Source: Closterium sp. Naga37s-1 | Taxonomy: Eukaryota; Streptophyta; Zygnematophyceae; Desmidiales; Closteriaceae | NCBI GenBank assembly: GCA_947471745.1 | Contig: CANJKZ010000822.1 | Location: 219,001 to 283,000 of the forward strand | DNA: 64,000 bases | Direction: 5' to 3' | In this document: positions 10,496-22,400 of the stretch, in pieces | Layout of the letters: each line of letters begins with the position of its first letter | Position numbering within the stretch: position 1 is the stretch's first letter | Made by a program: the position numbers and the translations under genes | The notes under the pieces: model-generated | What the model was told of the DNA's origin: nothing | Databases searched by the model: none | Seen by the model: the letters and a program-made list of their open reading frames with translations, nothing else

Positions 10496-13400
10496 CTGTC
10501 CTGACATCACATCAACGCGCATGAGCCGCGGGTACAGCATTCTCAGCGTCCGCCCCACCGACACCACCATCATCTCAAACGCCGCCGCCGCCCGCGCATC
10601 CGCACCCATTTCCTGGAAGCCTCCTCTCAGCGCGGGGCACTTGCAGAGCGCAAGTGTGTAAAGCGGCAGCAGGCGGAGGGACTCGGGGAAGACCAGACGC
10701 TGCTGGGGGAGGTTTGGCTGGTGCATGTGGGATGGGTGGCCGTAGGGGTTGGTGGGAGGTCCGGGCGGCATTCCGTAACCGGATGTGCGGGAGAGGGCGG
10801 CGGAGCCGGCCGTCAGGATGCGGTACTCGCGGAGGGCGAGCGTTGTCTTGTTTTGGATGAGCTGGCGGCACTCCTCGAGTCGCGATGTGAGCGATTTGTC
10901 AAGAGCTGTGAGGGGTGAGTGAAAGAATAGAGAGCGAAGCGCAGGAAGGAGAGAGGTGAGTAAGGAGGGGAGGGAGAAGAGGAGCTGGTAGTGCTCCTCG
11001 AGATGCGATGTGAGGGACTTGTCAAGTGCTGTGAGGGGAGGCAGGATACAATGAGAAATTGAGGAGAGAGGGGAGAGAGAGAAGGGAAGGAGGGAGACAA
11101 GGTGCAATGAGCTGACGGCACTCCTCGAGGCGCGATGTGAGGGACTAGTTGTCTTTTGAGAGTGCTTTAGGAGGTGAGAGTGGCGGGAGAGGGAGGAGGG
11201 AAAATGATGAAGTGAATAGCGAGGAAGCTGGTGGCAGTCCATGCGAGTGAGTTGTTTTTGAGAAATGTGAAAAAAAAACCCATGCAAAATGAGATGCGAG
11301 TGAGTTGTTTTGAGAAATGTAAAAAAATCCCATGCAAAATGAGATGAGAGAGAGTTGTTTTGAGAAATGCAAAAAAAACTCCCATGCAAAATGAGATGCG
11401 AGTGAGTTCTGCGAGAGGTGGGAGAAAGAGGAGAGTGAAGAGCGGAGACGAGTGAAGGGAGGGAAAAAAACGAGGAAAGAATGAACCTGAAACGAGGAAA
11501 CCAGGAAAAACGACACCACCTCCTTTTGAGACATGGTTAGAGTGAACAGGGCTAAATGCCAGTCACCAGATGAAGAATCATCAACTCACCTATTTTTGCC
11601 AGGAGGGCCGCAGTGGCCCCCACGTCGCACCGCCGGTACAACTCCGCCACGTCCCTCAATCGACAATCGACACGGCCAGAGTGTGCACGCGAATGCGCCT
11701 CTCCTCTGAGTTGACAAGAAGACTACCCAACACTCACCAATCTTCGCAAGCACAGCTGCTGTCGCCCCGACATCGCACCGCCAGTACAACTCCGCCATGT
11801 CCCTCACGATCGGCACAGCCAGTGTATGCACACGAATGCGCCTCCCTCCACACGACGATGTGTACAGCAGCGCGCACTGCAGGTAGGCGGTGGTATGGTT
11901 GGCCAGCATGGCCTCTCCGTGGGAGATCTGCCCATGCATTGAGTGCGTGAGGCAGCTAACGCACCGGTCCCAACTCACCTATCTTTGCAAGCACGGCTGC
12001 CGTCGCCCCGACGTCGCACCGCCGGTAGAGCTCCGCCATGTCCCTCACAATGGGCACACTCAACGTGTGTGCCCTGCCTGCCTAAACCTTCTCTGCTATG
12101 CTCTGTTCTGCTCACCTATCTTTGCAAGCACGGCGGCAGTGGCCCCCACGTCGCACCGCCGGTAGAGCCCCGCCATGTCCCTCACAATGGGCACACTCAA
12201 CGTGTGTGCCCTGCCTGCCTAAACCTTCTCTGCTATGCTCTGTTCTGCTCACCTATCTTTGCAAGCACGGCGGCAGTGGCCCCCACGTCGCACCGCCGGT
12301 AGAGCTCCGTCATGTCCCTCACAATGGGCGCACTCAACGTGTGTGCCCTGCCTGCCTAAACCTTCTCTGCTATGCTCTGTTCTGCTCACCTATCTTCGCC
12401 AGGACAGCAGCAGTGGCCCCCACATCACACCGCCGGTAGAGCTCCGCCATGTCCCTCACAATGGGCACGGCGAGCGTGTGCACACAGACAAATGTGCATC
12501 ATCCCTACGTGACAACTCAGAACTCACCGATTTTGGCGAGCACAGCCGCAGTTGCACCCACATCACACCGCCGGTAGAGCTCCGCCATGTCCCTCACAAT
12601 GGGCACAGCAAGCGTGTGCACGCGAATGCGCCGCTCTCCACACGACGACGTGTACAGCAGCGCGCACTGCAGGTAGGCGGTGGTTTGGTTGGCTAAGACA
12701 GCCTCCTCGTGGGAGATCTGCACGGCGTAGCCCTTGTCTGCATCCGCTGCTGGGATGGCCAGTAGGTCGCTGCTGCGGATGAAGAAATGGCCGTGGAATG
12801 TGGCGATCTTGAGGCCTGGGGAAGGAAGGGCAAGGGAGGCATGGCGGGTAAGGGGGGGGTTCACAGAAAGACAGAGGAGATGTGCACAACAAAGCCCTTC
12901 CCCTTGTCCACATTCGCTGCTGGGATGGCCAGCAGATCGCTGCTGCGGATGAAGAAATGCCCGTGGAAGGTTGCGATCTGGTTTTTGAGAATTCTCAAAA
13001 GTGCCCGTGGAAGGTTGCGATCTGGTTTTTGAGAATTCTCAAAAGTGCCCGTGGAAGGTTGCGATCTGGTTTTTGAGAATTCTCAAAAGTGCCCGTGGAA
13101 GGTTGCGATCTGGTTTTTGAGAATTCTCAAAAGTGCCCGTGGAAGGTTGCGATCTGGTTTTTGAGAATTCTCAAAAGTGCCCGTGGAAGGTTGCGATCTG
13201 GTTTTTGAGAATTCTCAAAAGTGCCCGTGGAAGGTTGCGATCTGGTTTTTGAGAATTCTCAAAAGTGCCCGTGGAAGGTTGCGATCTGGTTTTTGAGAAT
13301 TCTCAAAAGTGCCCGTGGAAGGTTGCGATCTGGTTTTTGAGAATTCTCAAAAGTGCCCGTGGAAGGTTGCGATCTGGTTTTTGAGAATTCTCAAAAGTGC

Positions 13401-16400
13401 CCGTGGAAGGTTGCGATCTGGTTTTTGAGAATTCTCAAAAGTGCCCGTGGAAGGTTGCGATCTGGTTTTTGAGAATTCTCAAAAGTGCCCGTGGAAGGTT
13501 GCGATCTGGTTTTTGAGAATTCTCAAAAGTGCCCGTGGAAGGTTGCGATCTGGTTTTTGAGAATTCTCAAAAGTGCCCGTGGAAGGTTGCGATCTGGTTT
13601 TTGAGAATTCTCAAAAGTGCCCGTGGAAGGTTGCGATCTGGTTTTTGAGAATTCTCAAAAGTGCCCGTGGAAGGTTGCGATCTGGTTTTTGAGAATTCTC
13701 AAAAGTGCCCGTGGAAGGTTGCGATCTGGTTTTTGAGAATTCTCAAAAGTGCCCGTGGAAGGTTGCGATCTGGTTTTTGAGAATTCTCAAAAGTGCCCGT
13801 GGAAGGTTGCGATCTGGTTTTTGAGAATTCTCAAAAGTGCCCGTGGAAGGTTGCGATCTGGTTTTTGAGAATTCTCAAAAGTGCCCGTGGAAGGTTGCGA
13901 TCTGGTTTTTGAGAATTCTCAAAAGTGCCCGTGGAAGGTTGCGATCTGGTTTTTGAGAATTCTCAAAAGTGCCCGTGGAAGGTTGCGATCTGGTTTTTGA
14001 GATTTCTCAAAAGTGCCCGTGGAAGGTAGCGATCTGGTTTTTGAGAATTCTCAAAAGTGCCCGTGGAAGGTTGCGATCTTGAGACCTGGATGGGAGAGGG
14101 AAGGGAAGCAAGAGGGGTAGGGGTGGAGGGGTTGAGGATGGAGTAACGTTCTTGTACAGCAGTGCACACTGCAAGGGAGGGTAAGGAGCGTGAGGAGGCC
14201 TGGGGAGAGCAAGCGGGGGTTTTGCAGGGAGAGTGAGGAGATGCGCACCGCATGGCCCTTCCCTGTGTCCGCTGCTGGGATGAGCTGGTAATGAAAGGGT
14301 GCCTGTGGAACGTCGTAATCTTCAGGAAAATCGTGCACTTTCCTTACCCCCTTTCCCTCCCCCATCCCTCCCCCCCCCGCCTTTCTCTCAACCATCATCC
14401 CCCATAACCCACCTGCCTCCTGTCTCCCCACGCACCCACCTTTACTGCAGCGGATGCGCATCACGGATTCCCATGCCGTCTCCCGTGTGAGGTTCCTCAC
14501 GATCTGGCTCCTCAGCTTGTCCCCATCGTTGGTCAGATGGAAGCCACTGAAGTGATACACCTGCCCACCCGTGTAGCGCGCCAAGGTGCCTGGAAGATGA
14601 GACGCAGAGAGGCAAGGAGGACACAGATGCGTTTGGCTTCGCAGCAGCTGGTCGCCGGCATTAGCCGGGTGCGAAATGTGCCTGGAAAGGCCCACAAAGG
14701 GATAGACCTGCCCGCCTGTGTAGCGCGCCAAAATTACTGGATGGAGTGGAGGGGAGTGGAGGGGAGCAAAGGAGAGGGCAAAGAATCACATCAAGGCATC
14801 TGGCTACGCAGCTTGTCCCCGCTGTTGGCTAGTGGGGACCAGCATACTGGTACATTTGCCCGCCCGTGTGGCATGCAAATGTGCCTGCGCACCGTGCCCC
14901 CACTCGACAGATTCATGCAAGCACTCACCGAGCCATGCCAGGTCGCAGTACTTGCTGCTGAAGACGAACGTACCCACACAGATCTGCGCATGGGAGAACT
15001 CCTACTTTTCTCCAAAGCAGCCAAACCCAGGCGTACCCAGCAATACCGACCACAGCCCTCCACTCACCGAGGGACGCCAGGTCGCAGTACTTGCTGCTGA
15101 AGACAAACGTGTCGACACAGATCTGTGCGCGGGAGAACTCCGCCGCTGTGGTCTTGTAGAAACCGTCCTCAGAGCAGCGCACCGTGTGCTCCCTGTCCGT
15201 GCCGTACAGTCTTGGGTCGTCCCCTCTCAGCCTCAATCTCCCGGCTCCTAGAGAGGGCATGGTGGATTGAAAGAGAAGCACCTTGCCGCCCAGCTGACTC
15301 TGCAATGGGAGCAGGGGTTAGTGGGAGTGAAGAGAGGTAGAAGGCGTCCCCAGAGTCAGAGCAGCGCACTGTGTGCTCCCTGTCTGTGCCGTACAGTCTT
15401 GGGTCGTCCCCTCTGAGCCTTAGCCTGCCTGCCCCTAAGGAGGGCATGGTGGACTGGAAGAGAAGGACTTTCCCTCCCAGCTGGCTCTGCTCAGGACAGA
15501 ACCGGGGTTTGGATTCAGGGGAGTGGAGTGCGGTGGAAAGGGTCAGTACAAGGCAGGTAGAAGGCGTCTTCAGAGTCAGAGCAGCGCACTGTGTGCTCCC
15601 TGTCCGTGCCGTACAGCCGGGGGTCGTCCCCTCTCAGCCTCAACCTTCCCGCCCCTAGAGAGGGCATGGTGGATTGAAACAGGAGGACCTTTCCGCCCAG
15701 CTGACTCTGTTTGGACCAGAAGGGGACAGCAGGGGAAGACGCGGGGAAGAAAGGAGTGGAGTGCGGTGGAAGGAGGAGGTGGAAAGGATGAGTAAGAGGC
15801 GTCTTCTAGAATGCGTCTTCAGAGTCAGAGCAGCGCACCGTGTGCTCCCTATCCGTGCCGTACAGGCGGGGGTCATCGCCTCGTAGCCTCAGCCGCCCAG
15901 CGCCTAAGGAGGGCATGGTGGACTGGAAGAGAAGCACCTTGCCGCCCAGCTGACTCTGTTTGTACCAGAGGGGGACAGAGGGGCGAGACGGGGGAGGAAG
16001 GGAGTTGAGTGAGATGGGCTAAGGGAGGGGGGCGGAGAAGCAGGCAGCAGTGCAGCAGTACTCCGCCCCCCTTTTCTCCCCTTCACTTTTGAGAATCACT
16101 TTTGAGAATACTCAGAAGCAGGCAGCAGTACTCCGCCCCATTTTCCCCGCTTCAAACAGCAGGCACACAGGCTTACCACGAGCAGCGCCATGGTCTTGAG
16201 CGCAGGCCCTATAGCAGACTCCACGTTGACAGAGTTGCTGAAGAGATTCAGAAGCGCATCCAGAAACGCCCCCACCACGGGGCGGCTCTCGTGTGCGTTC
16301 ACGAGCAGCACCATGGCCTTGAGCGCAGGCAGACCCCATAGCAGACTCCACATTCACACTGGTGGCAAACAGGTTCGGCAGCGCGTCCAAAAACGCGCAT

Positions 16401-19400
16401 GTTGACTAGCAGCGCGTCCAAAAACGCGCATGTTGACTAGCAGCGCGTCCAAAAACGTGCATGTTCACTAGCAGCGCGTCCAAAAACGTGCATGTTGACT
16501 AGCAGCGCGTCCAAAAACGTGCATGTTGACTAGCAGCGCGTCCAAAAACGCGCATGTTGACTAGCAGCGCGTCCAAAAACGCGCATGTTGACTAGCAGCG
16601 CGGCCAAAAACGCGCATGTTGACTAGCAGCGCGTCCACAACAGGGCGGCTCTCGTGCATGCTGACTAGCAGCTCGTCTTCGGGGAGTGGCAGGTAGGGGG
16701 AGAGCAGAGAGAAGCAGGCAGCTGTACCCTTTCCCCTTTAAACCCTGTATTCCCCCCTTCAAACGGCAAACGAATGGGCTTACCACGAGCAGGGCCATAG
16801 CCTTCAAGGCAGGCCCCATAGCAGACTCCACATTCACCGAGTTGGCGAACAGACTCGGTAGAGCGTCCAAAAAGGCTTCCACGACGGGGCGGCTCTCGTG
16901 CATGTTGACGAGCAGCTCGTCTTCAGGCAGAGGCAGGTAGGGGAAAGGCGAGGCAGGCTGGCTGTACCCTTTCCCTTTTACCCTTCGAGCGACAGAGGAT
17001 AGGGAGGAGGGGCTTACCACAAGCAGGGCCATGGCCTTCAAAGCAGGCCCCATGGCAGACTCCACGTTGACCGAATTAGCGAATAAGTTGGGTAGAGCGT
17101 CCAAAAAAAGCTTCCACGACGGGGCGGCTCTCGTGCATGTTGACTAGCAGCTCGTCCTCGGGGAGAGGCAGGTAGGTGTCGTCGATGTCGGCGGAAACGA
17201 GGATGTGCGGCTGCGTGAGGGACGGCTTGAAGGACGGCTTGAGGTGAGGGAGCAGAGAGGCTTACCACGAGTAGTGCCATGGCCTTCAAGGCAGGCCCCA
17301 TAGCAGACTCCATGTTGACCGAGTTGGTGAAGAGATTCGGCAGTGCGTCTAGGAATGCCTCCACGACATGCCTGCTCTCGTGCATGTTCACGAGCAGCTC
17401 GTCCTCGGGCAAAGGCAGGTAGGGGTCGTCGATGTCGGCTGAGACGAGGATGTGCGGCTGCGTGAGGGACAGCTTGAGGGAGACGAAGTGTAGTGCGGAG
17501 TCGAAGAGCAGAAAGCCGATGCGCGTGCGCGTGTCCCCTGGGAGGGCGTCGAGGCAGGCCCGGATAGCGTCGGATATGACCTGGGGATTGTGGGGGACCA
17601 GGGGAGGATGGGAAAAGGGAGGAAACGGCATGGTTTTAGCCAGAGTTCAGAGGCAGAAAGGCGAGGTGGGTAACGGGAAGTGGCGAGGATGTGTGGCTGC
17701 GTGAGGGACACGAAGTGCAGCGCGGAGTCGAAGAGCAGAAAGCCGATGCGCGTTCGCGAGTCCCCTGGGAGGGCGTCGAGGCAGGCCCGGATGGCGTCAG
17801 AAATCACCTGGGGATTGTGGGGGAGGGTGGAGCATGGGAGGAGGGGAAAGGGAAGGAAACGGCATTGTTTTTGCACGAGTTCAGGGGCGGGAAGAGGAGG
17901 TGGGCACTGGGGGTGACGAGGATGTGTGGCTGCGTGAGGGAGGGCTTGAGGGACACGAAGTGCAGCGCGGAGTCGAAGAGCAGAAAGCCGATGCGCGTGC
18001 GCGTGTCCCCTGGGAGCGAGTCCAGACATGCCCGGATGGCGTCAGAGATGACCTGAAGGGATGGGAGGAAAGGAGTGGGAAACAGGGAGGGGAAAGGAAG
18101 GGGAAGAGGATGGGGGAGGAGTCCGCGAGGAGGAAGGCGATGTGTGTGCACGTGTCCCCTGGGAGCGAGTTCAGACAGGCCTGGATTGCGTCAGATATCA
18201 CCTGGGGAATGGAAAAGGGGGAGCGGAAGGAGATGGGGGAGGGGTGGGTTGAGTCCAAGAGCAGTGGTAGGTGGGGGGGATCATCAATGTCGACGGTGAC
18301 TCCCCAACGACTCACCTGCAACACTGCCGCGAATTAGCGCACACTCACTGCTCTCGTAACAGCCTTACATCCTCACCTGATTTGCAACAACTGATTGCCC
18401 TCACCTGCAGGACCCCGGACCGAGCGTTGTTAACGGATGCATCAATGATGAAGAAGGTGGGAGGCATGGGCGGGCGGACCATGCACTCCACGGGCGCCAC
18501 AGAGGGGAGGGAAAGAACGAGGGAGGGGGATGACTCTGACACTGACAGGTATTGCTCGCAAACGCTCACCTGCAGGAACCCCGACCGTGAGTGTGCTGAC
18601 GGAAGCATCTATGAGGAGGAAGGAGGTGGGAGGCATGGGCGGGCGGACCATGCACTCCAATTCATTCACGCTCTGAGTCGAGGCAGTGTGGAGTTCGTTG
18701 CGCACGCAATTCATTCACGGGCTCCACACTGCCTCGACTCAGAGCACACTCACTGCCCTCGAAGCAGCCTTACATTCTCACCTGCTTTGCAAAGAGTGTC
18801 CTGAATGTGCTCACCTGCAGGACCCCTGACCAGGCATTGCTGACAGAAGCATCTATCAGGAAGAAGAATGTCGGAGGCATGGGCGGGCGAACCATGTACT
18901 CCACAGGGGCTACAAACTCCACACTGCTACCAAGGCTCAGAGCACACTCACTGCCCTCGAAGCAACCTCACATTGTCACTTGCCTGCAAAGAGTGTCCTG
19001 AATGTGCTCACCTGGAGGACCCCTGACCGGGCATCGTTGACGGACGCATCTATAAGGAAGAAGAATGTCGGAGGCATGGGCGGGCGAACCATGTACTCCA
19101 CAGGGGCTACAAACTCCACACTGCTACCAAGGCTCAGAGCACACTCACTGCCCTCGAAGCAACCTCACATCCTCACTTGCCTGCAAAGAGTGTCCTGAAT
19201 GTGCTCACCTGGAGGACCCCTGACCGGGCATCGTTGACAGACACATCTATAAGGAAGAAGAAGGTGGGGGGCATGGGCGGGCGAATCATGTACTCCACAG
19301 GGGCAACAAGAGATGAGGAGAGAGGGGGGGGGAGGAACCAGGAATTGAGGGAAGGAGGAGCAAGGGTCAACGGCTCACCTGCAGGACCTCTGAGTGCTGA

Positions 19401-22400
19401 CCGGGCGTTGTTGACCGATGCATCGATGAGGAAGAAGAAGGTCGGGGGCATGGGCGGGCGGACCATGTACTCCACGGGCGCAACGAAGTCCACCACACTG
19501 TTGCGACTGAGCCTTAAATCCTCACCTTCTTGCAACGGACTGGGCCACCAGTGCTGCTCACCTGAAGGACCCCCGAGCGAGCATTGTTGACGGAGGCGTC
19601 GATGAGGAAGAAGAAGGTGGGCGGCATGGGCGGGCGGACCATGTACTCCACGGGCGCAACGAGAAAGAGAGGAAGGAAGGGGGGAGGCTCACCTGCAACA
19701 CTCCCGACCGTGCATTGTTCACAGAGGCGTCGATGAGGAAGAAGAAGGTGGGCGGCATGGGCGGGCGGACCATGTACTCCACGGGCGCCACGAACTCCAC
19801 ACTGCCGCGGCTCAGCTCCGGCCGCTGCTGCCAGTCCGTGCGCCTGCCGGTGCTGTCCAGATTGCAGTAGTAGTCGTGGGATACTGTGGGAGGCGGGGGA
19901 ACGAAGGGGTTAAGGGCGCTTGTGAACTGGTATTGACAGGTCACTGCTGCCAGTCCGTGCGCCTGCCGGTGCTGTCCAGATTGCAGTAGTAGTCGTGGGA
20001 TACTGCAAGAAGGGGGGAGAGAGTGGGGGAAAAGGGAGGAGGGGAGTATGCATGGCTTTACAGGTCACTGCTGCCAGTCCGTGCGCCTGCCCGTGCTGTC
20101 CAGATTGCAGTAGTAGTCGTGGGATACTGGCAGGCGAGAGGAGACCGGGGGTGTTGGGGAAGCGGAGGAGGGGGGAGCAGGGGAAAGGGGGGAGTATGCA
20201 TGGCTTCACAGGTCGCTGCTGCCAGTCCGTGCGCCTGCCCGTGGTGTCGAGATTGCACTAGTAGTCGTGGGATACTGGGGAGCGGGGGAAGGGGTTAAGG
20301 GGGCAAGGGGGTGGAGGGAGGTGCGGTGAATGGGACTGACAGGTCGCAGCTGCCAGTCCGTGCGCCTGCCCGTGCTGTCGAGATTGCAGTAGTAGTCGTG
20401 GGATACTGCAAGAAGGGGGAAGAGAGTGGGGGAAAAAGGAGGAGGGTGCATGTGCATGGCAGCATGGGATTCACAGGTCGCTGCTGCCAGTCCGTGCGCC
20501 TGCCCGTGGTGTCGAGATTGCACTAGTAGTCGTGGGATACTGGGGAGCGGGGGAAGGGGTTAAGGGGGCAAGGGGGTGGAGGGAGGTGCGGTGAATGGGA
20601 CTGACAGGTCGCAGCTGCCAGTCCGTGCGCCTGCCCGTGCTGTCGAGATTGCAGTAGTAGTCGTGGGATACTGCAAGAAGGGGGAAGAGAGTGGGGGAAA
20701 AAGGAGGAGGGTGCATGTGCATGGCAGCATGGGATTCACAGGTCGCTGCTGCCAGTCCGTGCGCCTGCCCGTGCGGTCGAGATTGCAGTAGCAATCATGG
20801 GACACTGGAGAGGAAAGGGGAGAAGAAAGGGGAGAAGGTAGAGAAGCGGCTTCCTGTGCTGCTGAGGTGGCAAATGTACACTCACTTACCCTCAAACACT
20901 CAAACACTCTCACTTACCCTCAAACACTCGAACACTCACACTTACCCTCAAACACTCTCACTTACCCTCAAACACTCAAACACTCTCACTTACCCTCAAA
21001 CACTCAAACACTCTCACTTACCCTCAAACACTCAAACACACTCACTTACCCTCAAACACTCAAACACTCTCACTTACCCTCAAACACTCAAACACTCTCA
21101 CTTACCCTCAAACACTCAAACACTCTCACTTACCCTCAAACACTCAAACACTCTCACTTACCCTCAAACACTCTCACTTACCCTCAAACACTCAAACACT
21201 CTCACTTACCCTCAAACACTCAAACACTCTCACTTACCCTCAAACACTCAAACACTCTCACTTACCCTCAAACACTCAAACACTCTCACTTACCCTCAAA
21301 CACTCGTAATGGCCTGTTTCACTCTCATTCCCCCTCAAACACTCAAGCCTCCCTCCCTCCCTCTTACACGCACCTTCATTGAGCAGGTTGCAGCTGTTAC
21401 AGCGCCAGCGCCGGCCAGCATCAGTGAAGGTGACAAAGGGGTTGACGTACGTGCGACAGCGGCGGCACCTGATGATGCCCGCCGACCCAAAGTTCACCAC
21501 CGGCACCTCCTCCTCCTGCACGCACAGTCAGTAACATAATGGTGGTACAGTAAACAAAGAGTTCACATCGTTAGAGGCGCTTCAAACAGCGGCGGCACCG
21601 GGTGATTCCCGCCGACCCAAAGTTCACCACTGGCACCTCCTCCTCCTGCACGCACAATGATTGACATTTTGGTGATACAGTAGAAAAGAATTCACACTTT
21701 TGAGGCGCCTCAAACAGCGGCGACACCGGATGGATGATGCCTGCCGCCCCAAAGTTAACCACCGGTACCTCTTCCTCCTCCTGCACGCACAATGATTGAC
21801 ACAACGTTACAATACTTGTCAGTAACACCACTTGTCACGTACACTTGCTGTCACCTACCCTCACCTACCCTTGCCATCTGCACCACATGCCACCTACCCT
21901 TGCTGTTGTCACCTACCCCAAAAGTCACCTGCCCCTATTGGTACCTTGATACCTACTCTAAAAGTGGGAGTGAAGGGCTGTAGCACCGCCCCAAGACGCA
22001 GGTGCCACTTGCAATCACACAACCTGCACCACCTGCCACCTACCCTTGATGTTACCTACCCCAGAAGCCACATGCCCCCAGAAGCAACATGCCCCCAGAG
22101 GAAACTACCCCAGGAGGAGTGGGAGCGAGGGGGTGCAGCACCGCTCCAAGAGGCAGATGCCACCTGCAGTGCCACCTACCCTTGCTGTTACCTACCCCAA
22201 TAGGCACCTTCCCCTACTGGTACCCTGGTACCTACCCCGGGAGGAGTGGGGGCGAGGGGCTGCAGTATCGCCCCAAGAGACAGATGCCACCTACCCCACT
22301 TTCGTCCTACCCCTATTGCACCTATCCCGGAAGCCACTTCCCAAGTAAAAACCTACCCCAGGAGGAGTGGGAGCGAGGGGCTGCAGCACCGCCCCGAGTG

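Noticed and set aside
12953-14072. Regular 44-bp repeat resembling a CRISPR array
   Set aside because: No unique spacers: the whole unit is repeated, it codes for part of SEC24 exon 7, and the genome is eukaryotic.
18400-20815. Alternative (mutually exclusive) exons in SEC24
   Set aside because: The copies are truncated at one edge and lack either donor or acceptor, so they cannot substitute for the full exon.
20878-21306. Telomere-like repeat
   Set aside because: The unit CTCACTTACCCTCAAACACT lacks the CCCTAAA plant telomere motif.
20691-21539. ORF with [14 protein letters not shown] repeats
   Set aside because: Antisense translation of the GTAAGT-bearing minisatellite in SEC24 intron 2.
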